Positions 18,474 to 26,881 of a stretch of DNA of 64,000 nt are shown piece by piece. Below the pieces are notes generated by a model. That model was not told the origin of the DNA, made no database searches, and worked only from the letters and a program-made list of their open reading frames with translations. The stretch is from an uncultured Formosa sp. Its GTDB lineage: Bacteria; Bacteroidota; Bacteroidia; Flavobacteriales; Flavobacteriaceae. Each line of letters starts with the position of its first letter. Within the stretch, counting starts at the first letter, position 1. The position numbers and the translations under genes were made by a program. The stretch is from contig NZ_CANMTH010000008.1 in assembly GCF_947500765.1 (NCBI RefSeq), positions 1-64,000 of the forward strand. Reading direction: 5' to 3'.

Positions 18474-19913
18474 ATGAAACATGTATTAATTATACTATTA
18501 ATATTTATTGCTTCTGGATGTAAGAAATCTCAAAAAAGTACTGAAACCTCTTCTACAAAAGACCATATTTTAGTAGATGCTAAGGTAAAAGTATATCATA
18601 AGGATGGTAGTCGTAGTTATACAGATTACCAGCCTTTTGAAACACGTACTCTAGATTTGCTTCCAGGCTTTAAAGCTCTTAAAACAACTCCTGAATTAAG
18701 TAAATATGGAGGAGATTTAAATCAAAAAACAGATTATGCAACAGGTTTTTTTCATGTTAAAAAAATTGGAAATCGTTGGTGGGGTATAGATCCTTTAGGT
18801 TATAAATATTTCAATATTGCTTTAAACAGTATTAACCTAGGAAAGTCTAAAACGAATAAAGAAGCTTTAGTAGAAAAATTTGGTTCTAAATCTAATTGGA
18901 TTAGTGAAACCGTAATGATGTTAGAAGACAATGGTTTTAACTGTGCAGGATCTTGGTCAGATGCAGAAGCTATTGTAGCGCTAAATAAAACTATAGATAA
19001 GCCATTTGCTTATACAATTAATTGGAATTTTATGAGTGCTTACGGTCGTAAACGTGGAGGTACATTTCAACAACCTGGACATACAGGATATCCAAACGAT
19101 GCCATTTTCGTGTTCGATCCTGAGTTTGAAACATTCTGTGATGAGCATGCTAAACAATTAATAGCTTATAAAGACGATCCTAATTTATTTGGATATTTTT
19201 CAGATAACGAGATGCCTTTTAAATTTAAAGCCTTAGATAATTATTTAGGATTACCCGAAGATGATTATGGGTATTTAGCAGCAAAAGCTTGGATAGATGA
19301 GCGTGGCGTTACAAAAGAAAATATAACAGATAAACATCGTGAATTATTTATGGCTTTTGTAGGTGATAAATATTTTTCTACAGTATCTAAAGCTATTAAG
19401 AAATACGATCCAAACCACATGTATATTGGTGCTCGTTTTTATGGTGATGAAAAAAATCATGCTGAGTTTATGAAAACTGCTGGTAAGTATTTAGATGTTA
19501 TTTCTAATAATTATTATAACCACTGGACACCAGACAATGAAGATGTTGTGAATTGGGAAGCATGGACCGGTAAACCATTTATAGTTACAGAGTATTATAC
19601 TAAAGGAGAAGATTCTGGAATGGGAAATACAAGTGGTGCAGGTTGGATTGTTCGTACTCAAGAAGACCGAGGTTTGTTTTATCAAAACTACAATTTAGCC
19701 TTATTAGAATCTAAAAATTGTGTGGGCTGGCATTATTTTAAATATCAAGATAACGATCCGACAGCTAAAGGGGTAGATCCTTCAAATATTGATGCAAATA
19801 AAGGAATAGTAAATGCGACATATGATGTTTGGGATCCTATGATGGAGAAAATGAAAGCACTTAATCAAAATGTTTATAATGTAATTGATTACTTCGATAA
19901 TAATGAAAAGTAA
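18474..19913 (+). CDS. Agarase-like GH-A glycoside hydrolase, lipoprotein
   Basis: A 479-residue lipoprotein (Cys16 in FIASGC). After a short linker and the segment TGFFHVKKIGNRWWGIDPLGYKYF it adopts what reads as a (beta/alpha)8 barrel. GYFSDNEMPFKF gives a probable acid/base Glu246, and KPFIVTEYYTKGEDSGM a probable nucleophile Glu373. The GYFxDNE pattern and the IDPxGxxF opening recall GH50-type beta-agarases and relatives annotated as agarase. In this locus the substrate is more likely a uronate-containing sulfated glycan than agar, so the name is structural only. Its last 11 bases overlap the next gene, suggesting translational coupling. Confidence 0.65.
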   Translation: MKHVLIILLIFIASGCKKSQKSTETSSTKDHILVDAKVKVYHKDGSRSYTDYQPFETRTLDLLPGFKALKTTPELSKYGGDLNQKTDYATGFFHVKKIGNRWWGIDPLGYKYFNIALNSINLGKSKTNKEALVEKFGSKSNWISETVMMLEDNGFNCAGSWSDAEAIVALNKTIDKPFAYTINWNFMSAYGRKRGGTFQQPGHTGYPNDAIFVFDPEFETFCDEHAKQLIAYKDDPNLFGYFSDNEMPFKFKALDNYLGLPEDDYGYLAAKAWIDERGVTKENITDKHRELFMAFVGDKYFSTVSKAIKKYDPNHMYIGARFYGDEKNHAEFMKTAGKYLDVISNNYYNHWTPDNEDVVNWEAWTGKPFIVTEYYTKGEDSGMGNTSGAGWIVRTQEDRGLFYQNYNLALLESKNCVGWHYFKYQDNDPTAKGVDPSNIDANKGIVNATYDVWDPMMEKMKALNQNVYNVIDYFDNNEK

Positions 19914-20886
19914 ATTTAATTTTCTTTTAAAATTACCTGTAATCGGGAGTCTTTTTTTACTTCTTTTTACCACAGGATGTGCGTCTACTTCTAACATTAA
20001 AACATGGAACGAAGGTGAGTTTGTACGTTTAAATAATAATCCGATAATTTATCCGGATATGTTAGGTCTTGAAGGGAAATTAGGAGAAAATATAAATGGA
20101 CCTTCTGTTATTAAAGTCCCTAAATGGGTAGAAAACCCTTTAGGTAAGTACTATATGTATTTTGCCCATCATCATGGTCAGTATATACGTTTGGCTTATG
20201 CCAATTCACCAATTGGCCCTTGGACTATTTATAAACCAGGAGTGCTAAAAATAGAAGATACAGGTGCTACTGGACATGTTGCATCTCCAGATGTTGTTAT
20301 CAATGAAGCTAATCAAACCTTTAGGCTGTATTTTCATGGGTATCCAGAAAATAAAGCAATCGGGCAAAAAACTTTTTTAAGTACTTCTAAAAATGGTTTA
20401 GATTTTATAGCAAATGACACGGTTTTGGGGGCATCTTACTTTAGGACATTTAATTATAAAAATAATTTTTATGCTTTAGTTTCAGGAACATTTTTCAAGT
20501 CTGAAGATGGCATAAAACCTTATAAAAAAGGCGCTCTTATTTTGCCTAAAATTAGACATTCTGCAGTTGTTGTAGTTGGAGATAATCTTGTGATTTTTTA
20601 TTCACAGAAAGGAGATGAACCAGAACGTATTTTAAAAACAACTGTTAATCTTTCCGAAGGAACTTACAAAAACTGGAAAGCAAGTGATATACAAGATGTT
20701 TTAAAACCAGAAAGGGATTATGAAGGAGTAGAGCTGCCAATAAAAAAATCGGTTAATGGTTTTGCAAGAACACGTGTACATGAATTAAGAGACCCTGCTA
20801 TTTTAATAGATAAGAAAGATGTCTATTTATATTATTCAGTTGCAGGAGAATCGGGTATAGCAGTATCTAAGCTTATTAAAAAATAG
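19903..20886 (+). CDS. GH43/GH117-like five-bladed propeller hydrolase, lipoprotein
   Basis: About 327 residues from the ATG at 19903, chosen because it begins MKSKFNFLLKLP and gives a clean lipoprotein signal (LFTTGC); an upstream in-frame ATG at 19885 adds six unlikely residues. The sequence reads as a beta-propeller: KYYMYFAHHHGQYIRLAYANSPIGPW, ASPDVVINEA, RLYFHGYP, then RVHELRDPAIL and VYLYYSVAGESGIAVSK. These turns resemble clan GH-F (GH43) and GH117 proteins. It overlaps the agarase-like gene by 11 bases. Activity is not established; candidates include an exo-acting glycosidase on products of that enzyme. Confidence 0.55.
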   Translation: MKSKFNFLLKLPVIGSLFLLLFTTGCASTSNIKTWNEGEFVRLNNNPIIYPDMLGLEGKLGENINGPSVIKVPKWVENPLGKYYMYFAHHHGQYIRLAYANSPIGPWTIYKPGVLKIEDTGATGHVASPDVVINEANQTFRLYFHGYPENKAIGQKTFLSTSKNGLDFIANDTVLGASYFRTFNYKNNFYALVSGTFFKSEDGIKPYKKGALILPKIRHSAVVVVGDNLVIFYSQKGDEPERILKTTVNLSEGTYKNWKASDIQDVLKPERDYEGVELPIKKSVNGFARTRVHELRDPAILIDKKDVYLYYSVAGESGIAVSKLIKK

Positions 20887-20916
20887 AATAAAAATTCACA
20901 TTAATAAAATTGTATT

Positions 20917-22521
20917 ATGAAATATTTTGTCATGATTTTATTCAGTTCAATCTTTTTTATAGGTTGTTCGTCTTCAACAAAGAAAAAAGAACCTCTTAAA
21001 AAACAAAGACCTAATGTACTTTTTATATCTGTAGACGATTTAAACGATTGGGAAGGCGCCTTAATGGGGAACAACCAAGTTAAAACGCCAAACATGGATA
21101 AATTGTTTAGCGAAGGTGTCCTTTTTACAAATGCACATGCGTCTCAACCAGTTTGTACGGCGTCAAGAAACTCATTATTAAGTGGTATCGATCCAACCGT
21201 ATCTGGCTGGTATAGTTCTACAAATAATATGAGAAAAAATTATGATACCGTTATGGCTAATCATAAAATGCTTCCAGAATATTTTAAAGATAGTGGATAT
21301 AATACGTATGCTGCAGGGAAAGTATTTCATAGTGGAGAATCAGATTTTCCAACAAAAACAGACGATTATTGGACAGCCTATTCTCCTCATTTCTGGAATA
21401 ATATGGAACCTAATATAAAAGCGAATGGTTATGGGTATAGAGGGACTATGTTTTATCCATTTCCAAAAGGAGGAGGGCAATTAGTACAACTTTACGGACA
21501 GGATACCATAAATAATTATTACAAAGATAATAATAGATTTTATTCTTTATGTGGAGGGCCTTTAGAAGCGGAAGATATTCCAAAAGATGGTATGTATGAC
21601 GAGCAAATTGCAAAATGGGCTATTCATAAAATAGATAGTACTCAAGAAAAACCATTCTTTCTTTCTGTTGGTTTCTTAAGACCTCACGTGCCATATACAG
21701 CACCTAAGAAGTATTTTGATTTATATCCTATTGAGGATATTGTTGTTCCAGAAGTACCAGAAAATGAATTTGAAGATATTCCAATGATGGGTAAATCAAT
21801 AGCTTATGGATATACACCACATGGTGGCTGGGCAGATATGACTGCAAAAAAAGAGATTTTACCAGAATTGGTCCAATCTTATTTAGCTTGTATATCTTTT
21901 GTAGATGATCAAATAGGAAAAGTTGTTGAAGCTCTGGAAAAAAGCCCGTATGCAGATAATACTATAATTGTATTATGGTCAGATCACGGTCAGCATTTAG
22001 GAGAGAAAAAGCATTTCAGAAAACAAGCACTTTGGGAAGAAACAACACGTGTACCATTATTTTTTAAAGTTCCAAATAATGCAAGCAACGGACAAAGAAG
22101 TGGCCAGGTGGTGAGTTTGTTAGATATTTATCCAACTATAACAGAATTATGCGATTTACCTCGTTTACCAAAATTAGGTGGAGAAAGTTTAATCCCGCTT
22201 ATAGAATCGCCAGCAACAAAAACAGATAGAGCGGTACTATCTACTTGGTATTATAAAAATCATGCTGTTAGAAGTAATGATTGGAGATATATTCAGTATA
22301 GAGATGGTGGAGAAGAATTATATAATCATAAAACAGATCCAGGCGAGCATACAAATTTAGCTAACGATCCAAAATATTCAGATGTTATAGCTGCTCATAA
22401 AAAATGGTTACCAACTTATGATGCTATTCCAGCTGGTTCTACAGAATGGAAAGGAGATAAGTTAGATCGAAGAATTGAAGAATGGAAAACTAATGATTCT
22501 ATTCCAGTTTGGTTAAGATAA
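20917..22521 (+). CDS. Iduronate-2-sulfatase-like S1 sulfatase (CTASR type)
   Basis: A 534-residue lipoprotein (lipobox FFIGC, Cys17). SVDDLNDW places metal ligands at Asp40-Asp41. The formylglycine motif is CTASR with Cys80, where alanine replaces the usual proline. FLSVGFLRPHVPYTAPKKYFDLY and WSDHGQHLGEKKHFRKQALWEE are strong signatures of the iduronate-2-sulfatase group of S1 sulfatases. The family removes 2-O-sulfate from uronic acids or related sugars, which suits a uronate-rich glycan. CxAxR is accepted by anaerobic-type radical SAM maturases; no maturase is in the window. Confidence 0.88.
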   Translation: MKYFVMILFSSIFFIGCSSSTKKKEPLKKQRPNVLFISVDDLNDWEGALMGNNQVKTPNMDKLFSEGVLFTNAHASQPVCTASRNSLLSGIDPTVSGWYSSTNNMRKNYDTVMANHKMLPEYFKDSGYNTYAAGKVFHSGESDFPTKTDDYWTAYSPHFWNNMEPNIKANGYGYRGTMFYPFPKGGGQLVQLYGQDTINNYYKDNNRFYSLCGGPLEAEDIPKDGMYDEQIAKWAIHKIDSTQEKPFFLSVGFLRPHVPYTAPKKYFDLYPIEDIVVPEVPENEFEDIPMMGKSIAYGYTPHGGWADMTAKKEILPELVQSYLACISFVDDQIGKVVEALEKSPYADNTIIVLWSDHGQHLGEKKHFRKQALWEETTRVPLFFKVPNNASNGQRSGQVVSLLDIYPTITELCDLPRLPKLGGESLIPLIESPATKTDRAVLSTWYYKNHAVRSNDWRYIQYRDGGEELYNHKTDPGEHTNLANDPKYSDVIAAHKKWLPTYDAIPAGSTEWKGDKLDRRIEEWKTNDSIPVWLR

Positions 22522-22530
22522 AATAAACAA

Positions 22531-24675
22531 ATGAAAGCTAAATTATATAGTCTATATATTGTTTTTGCATGCGTAGTATTCTCATGTACGCAACAGCCTA
22601 AAGTAAATAATTGGCCAGAAAACACCTATGGTGGCAATGAAAAATTATTTTTAAAGGAAAGTGATTTTGTAAGAATGCGTAGCAATATAGATACATCTAA
22701 TTGGGCTGAAAATATATATTCAAAATTAAAAAAATCAGTTTTAGATTCTGTAACCTACTATACACATAGTGGTCCAGAAGATTGGACTAAATCTATAGTA
22801 GTGAAGGATGCAGCGATCTATTACAGATTGTCAGGAGATCAACGCGTATTACCACTTATTAAACACGCCATTATTGAAACATACAAATTAAATGCAATGC
22901 ATGAACCCTTGCTTAGTAAAGAAAATACCTCACAAGGTTTCTGGAGTTGGGGCATGTTTAGAATGGGGAATTTAGAGGCTTGGGATTTAATTAAAAATAA
23001 TCCAGAATGTAAAGAGCTTGTTGCTCCAATGAATAAACGTTTAGACGAAATAATTATTCATGGAACTGCTTATTATAATGCGATTAAAAGACTAGGTAAT
23101 ACGCAGTTTTGGGGAGTTACAACACTGGGAATTGCTGGGTTTATGAGAGAAAATAATCAAGCAATAGATTTAGCAATTGATGGAAAACATGGATTTAAAG
23201 CTTCTTTATTACGTTTTAGAGACAGTACCTTTTGGCCAGAACCTTTAAAATACGATAATGGTTATGTTGCTTCGGCAATGCTTATGTTGGCAGAGGCATC
23301 TCGAACAAACAATCGTGAAGATTTATATGCTTATAAAGCAGAGAATGGAGCATCTTTTAAGGGTATGATGGATGGTTTTACCTCCTTATTACTTACAGAT
23401 GGTTCAATACCTATACGAGGCGATGGATCTGAATATGTTAATGTTAAAGATGGTAAAGTTGGTTCTAAAGTTAAATATTTCTATAAGAAAGATGATTCAG
23501 GTTATAGACCAAACATTAAAGTAGAAATGCTTTATAGTATTTTTAAAGATCCGGTGTATTGCTGGATGGCAGCTCAAAATAAAGATAGAGATTGTTGGGA
23601 TAATAATTTTTGGGGATGGACAGCTTTAACACATGGTGTGCCTCTTAAAGCCCAGCAACCACCATCTGCAAAATCTGTTATATATCAGGAGTTTGGTTCT
23701 GCACTATTAAGATCAGACACAACGTCAAATTATTGGGGAAGTAATGCCTTATCAGCGTTTGTTAGAAACGGAGCAAGTATCCAATTTCATAGTCATAATG
23801 AGCAATTTGCATTAGATGTAATAGCATATAAAAAACAAATTTATTTCGATAATTTTTTGTCTTGGGATTATTTGGCACCTAGAACCTCTCGAAATCGAAG
23901 AAATGCAACACCTTTTAGTAATCGTATCATTGCGCATAACACAGTTGCTGTAGATTATAGAGAACCAGACAAATCGGTAATAAAATTAGGATCTAAATCG
24001 CCAGAAATACCAGGAGCAAATTTTTCTAAAATAGTAACTACTGGACCTATGCAAATACTCACAACTACAGGGTCTATTTATAATGGTGTAAAAGAAACCC
24101 GAACAGTAGGTGTTACAAAAGAATATGTTTTAGATGTTTTTGATTGTGTTTCTAATCAATTTCATAATTACGATTATGCACTTCACAGTTTTGGAGATTT
24201 GTCTTTTAGTTCTGGTATTAACTTTAAGGCATACCCCAATTTAAATGAAGAATATGGTCTAGGTAAAATAGATTTAACAGCAAAAAAAGAAAATAATATG
24301 TGGCTTTTAAATGCAGAGCAATCAATTACAGATACTAGTTTTAGTGCCGTTTTTAAAGACACAGATACTATTGGAATGCATGTTTTAATAGCAGGAGAAA
24401 AAGGAACAAAAATATTAAAGACCGAGGTGCCTTATTATATTTCTAATGAAGGTTGGGATGAGGTTTTACCTCAGAATATGCCAAAAAGGAAACCTCTTTT
24501 GTTAGTCAGACGTCATGCAAAAAACACGAAGTATGTTGTCTTACATGTGCCCTTTAAAGACCACGAACCTCATTATAAACTTAAAGTCGAAGCCGACAAA
24601 ATAATAATTGAAAATCTAGAATTTATTGACGAATATTTTTTCAATGAAAAAAAATTAAAAAGAACAAACAAATAA
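22531..24675 (+). CDS. Heparinase II/III-like polysaccharide lyase, lipoprotein
   Basis: A 714-residue lipoprotein (Cys19 in VVFSC). Residues ~50-370 form a helical, toroid-like region (alginate-lyase-like; KDAAIYYRLSGDQRVLPL, NTQFWGVTTLGIAG, PLKYDNGYVASAMLMLAEA). Residues ~390-600 form the beta-sandwich of heparinase II/III-type lyases, with FHSHNEQFALDVIAY (His420, His422) and IAHNTVAVD. This architecture is shared by several lyase families (PL12, 15, 17, 21, 33, 35, 37 and others) that cleave uronate-containing glycans by beta-elimination. The unsaturated ends it makes are GH88 substrates, so it is the best candidate for the main lyase here. Family number and substrate are not resolved. 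Confidence 0.72.
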   Translation: MKAKLYSLYIVFACVVFSCTQQPKVNNWPENTYGGNEKLFLKESDFVRMRSNIDTSNWAENIYSKLKKSVLDSVTYYTHSGPEDWTKSIVVKDAAIYYRLSGDQRVLPLIKHAIIETYKLNAMHEPLLSKENTSQGFWSWGMFRMGNLEAWDLIKNNPECKELVAPMNKRLDEIIIHGTAYYNAIKRLGNTQFWGVTTLGIAGFMRENNQAIDLAIDGKHGFKASLLRFRDSTFWPEPLKYDNGYVASAMLMLAEASRTNNREDLYAYKAENGASFKGMMDGFTSLLLTDGSIPIRGDGSEYVNVKDGKVGSKVKYFYKKDDSGYRPNIKVEMLYSIFKDPVYCWMAAQNKDRDCWDNNFWGWTALTHGVPLKAQQPPSAKSVIYQEFGSALLRSDTTSNYWGSNALSAFVRNGASIQFHSHNEQFALDVIAYKKQIYFDNFLSWDYLAPRTSRNRRNATPFSNRIIAHNTVAVDYREPDKSVIKLGSKSPEIPGANFSKIVTTGPMQILTTTGSIYNGVKETRTVGVTKEYVLDVFDCVSNQFHNYDYALHSFGDLSFSSGINFKAYPNLNEEYGLGKIDLTAKKENNMWLLNAEQSITDTSFSAVFKDTDTIGMHVLIAGEKGTKILKTEVPYYISNEGWDEVLPQNMPKRKPLLLVRRHAKNTKYVVLHVPFKDHEPHYKLKVEADKIIIENLEFIDEYFFNEKKLKRTNK

Positions 24676-24686
24676 GATCTATTCAA

Positions 24687-25481
24687 ATGAAAAATTATAA
24701 AATACTTTTAATCTTATGCCTTGGCTTGTTGTTTCAATGCAAGTCATCAAAAAGCTTAACACAAACAGATTCTAAACCTATGGAATTGTATTTATGTATT
24801 GGGCAATCTAATATGGCAGGTCGTGCACCTATAGAGTTGCAGGATCAAGACACTATTCCAAATGTGTTTTTGTTTACAGGAAATGAAGAACATCCTTGGG
24901 AAAAAGCAGCAAACCCTTTTAATAAATATTCAACAGTAAAGAAAAGATTGGATTTACAAAAAATTGGTCCTAGTTATGGTTTTTCAAAAGAAATGATAAA
25001 AGATAATCCTGATACTAAAATAGGTTTAATCGTTAATGCTAAAGGCGGAACATCTATTGAAGAATGGAAACCAGGAGATACACTGTACAACGAAGCCATT
25101 TCTCAAGCTAAAAAGGCAATGAAATTAGGAGTATTAAAAGGAATTATTTGGCATCAAGGAGAGGCAAATGCAGGAAGAGCAGATGCATACATGCCAAAAA
25201 TAACAGAATTAATAGCTGCACTTCGTAAAGATTTAAATAGTCCAAATGTACCATTTGTTGCAGGTCAATTATCATCAGATAAACCAAAAAGAAATAAATT
25301 CAATAAAATGATTTTAGAGTTACCTAATCATGTTGAAAACACGGCAGTTGTAACTTCAGAACATACATCTACTATAGATAAAACTCATTTTGATAGTGCA
25401 AGTCAACGGGTTTTAGGTAAACGATATGCTATAAAAATGAAAGAATTGTTATCAAAAAATAAAAGTCAAAAAAATGATTAA
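24687..25481 (+). CDS. CE6-like carbohydrate esterase (SGNH), lipoprotein
   Basis: A 264-residue lipoprotein (Cys18 in LLFQC) made of a single SGNH/SASA domain. The motifs are CIGQSNMAGR (nucleophile Ser41), NAKGGTSIEEW, GIIWHQGEANAG, and a terminal DKTH giving the DxxH dyad. It most resembles acetylxylan esterase family CE6 and would remove O-acetyl groups. A closely related domain is fused inside the 1330-residue protein at 34736. Its stop overlaps the next sulfatase start by 8 bases. Confidence 0.82.
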   Translation: MKNYKILLILCLGLLFQCKSSKSLTQTDSKPMELYLCIGQSNMAGRAPIELQDQDTIPNVFLFTGNEEHPWEKAANPFNKYSTVKKRLDLQKIGPSYGFSKEMIKDNPDTKIGLIVNAKGGTSIEEWKPGDTLYNEAISQAKKAMKLGVLKGIIWHQGEANAGRADAYMPKITELIAALRKDLNSPNVPFVAGQLSSDKPKRNKFNKMILELPNHVENTAVVTSEHTSTIDKTHFDSASQRVLGKRYAIKMKELLSKNKSQKND

Positions 25482-26880
25482 AACCTTAAAAGTATTTAGT
25501 TTTTTAGTGTTGTTTGGGTGTCAATTTATACATGCTCAAGAGACCAAAAATCAAACAAAGCCAAATATATTATTAATTATTTCAGATCAACATTCTGGAA
25601 AAGTCATGACGCAAAGAGGCTACGAATATGTAACAACACCGGGAATTGATGAATTAGTAAAAGAAGGTGTGTCTTACACACGTAGTTACTGTACGTATCC
25701 AGTTTGTATGTCTTCAAGAGCAGGTTTAATGACGGGAGTTATGCCTAGTAAAAGTGGACCAAATCTTTTAAAATATAACTCTATTGGTAAAACATTAAAA
25801 GATGGAGGTTACGAAACAGCATATTATGGAAAATGGCATGTATCTACATCTAAAATAAAAGATATTCCAGAATGGCATGGTTTCGAGTCTTATAAAAGAG
25901 AATATAACGATACCAAGACAACCAAATTATCTATAGATTTTATTAATAAGAAACATGATAAACCCTTTTTTATGGTGACTTCTTTATTAAATCCTCATGA
26001 TTGCTGTGAATTGGCACGTAATATTTCTGATCTAGGAGATGATTATCACGATGGCGCCGTTGAAGAAAATATGGATCTAGAATACTGTCCGCCTTTACCA
26101 ACTAACTTTAATATTCCTAAAAAGGAAGCCGAAGGGTTTTATACGCGTAGAACTCCAGACACTACAGATAAAACCAACTTTGGAAAGCATCCTGTAAAAT
26201 ATTGGCAGGAACAAGAATGGCGTCAATACATGTACGGTTATGATCGATTGGTAGAAAAAATGGATAACCATATTTTAAGTATTGTAAAAGCTTTAGATAA
26301 AAAAGGAGAGTTAGAGAATACTATTATTTTTTATACCTCAGATCATGGAGACGGACACTCGTCTCATGAATGGAATCAGAAAATGACGTTTTATGAAGAA
26401 TCTGTAAATGTACCATTTGTAGTGTCTTGGAAAGGGCATACAAAAGCAGGTGTTATAGATTCAAAACTATTAACTTCTGGATTAGATTTATACCCAACCA
26501 TATGTGAAATGGCAGGTGTATCGTATAGCGATACCTTGGAAGGAGAAAACTTAAGTCCATACTTTTTAAAAGATGTAAAAATACCTAAAAAGACTAGAGC
26601 ATACGTTGTTTCAGAATTAAATCAAAAAGAAAAAAACAAACCTAAAGGAAGAGTATTCGTTGGTCGTATGGTGGTTACCGAAGATTATAAATATATACTT
26701 TTTGATGGAGGAGAACATCCAGAACAATTTTTCGATTTAAAAAATGATCCAGGTGAGCTACATACTTTAGTTGATTCTAAAAAATATAAAAAACAAATTT
26801 CAGCTCATCGTCAAATGTTAAAAGATTGGATTAATACAACTAAAGATAGTTTTCCAATAAATAAAATACCTCAAAACTAA
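25474..26880 (+). CDS. S1-family sulfatase with atypical CMSSR motif
   Basis: A 468-residue exported sulfatase with a signal peptide ending HAQ (a lipobox reading LFGC is also possible). IISDQHSGK supplies the first metal site in the DQ form used by some S1 subfamilies. The formylglycine motif is CMSSR with Cys78, so position +2 is serine rather than proline or alanine. YYGKWHVS, FMVTSLLNPHDCCE, FYTSDHGDGHSSHEWNQKMTFYEE and FDLKNDPGELHTL complete the fold. Function is sulfate-ester removal; the exact target is unknown. It overlaps the upstream esterase gene by 8 bases, implying co-translation. Confidence 0.88.
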   Translation: MIKTLKVFSFLVLFGCQFIHAQETKNQTKPNILLIISDQHSGKVMTQRGYEYVTTPGIDELVKEGVSYTRSYCTYPVCMSSRAGLMTGVMPSKSGPNLLKYNSIGKTLKDGGYETAYYGKWHVSTSKIKDIPEWHGFESYKREYNDTKTTKLSIDFINKKHDKPFFMVTSLLNPHDCCELARNISDLGDDYHDGAVEENMDLEYCPPLPTNFNIPKKEAEGFYTRRTPDTTDKTNFGKHPVKYWQEQEWRQYMYGYDRLVEKMDNHILSIVKALDKKGELENTIIFYTSDHGDGHSSHEWNQKMTFYEESVNVPFVVSWKGHTKAGVIDSKLLTSGLDLYPTICEMAGVSYSDTLEGENLSPYFLKDVKIPKKTRAYVVSELNQKEKNKPKGRVFVGRMVVTEDYKYILFDGGEHPEQFFDLKNDPGELHTLVDSKKYKKQISAHRQMLKDWINTTKDSFPINKIPQN

Positions 26881-26881
26881 A

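Noticed and set aside
19885..19902. Upstream ATG at 19885 for the propeller lipoprotein
   Set aside because: It adds MITSII before the signal peptide; the ATG at 19903 gives a standard lipoprotein signal and a short overlap.
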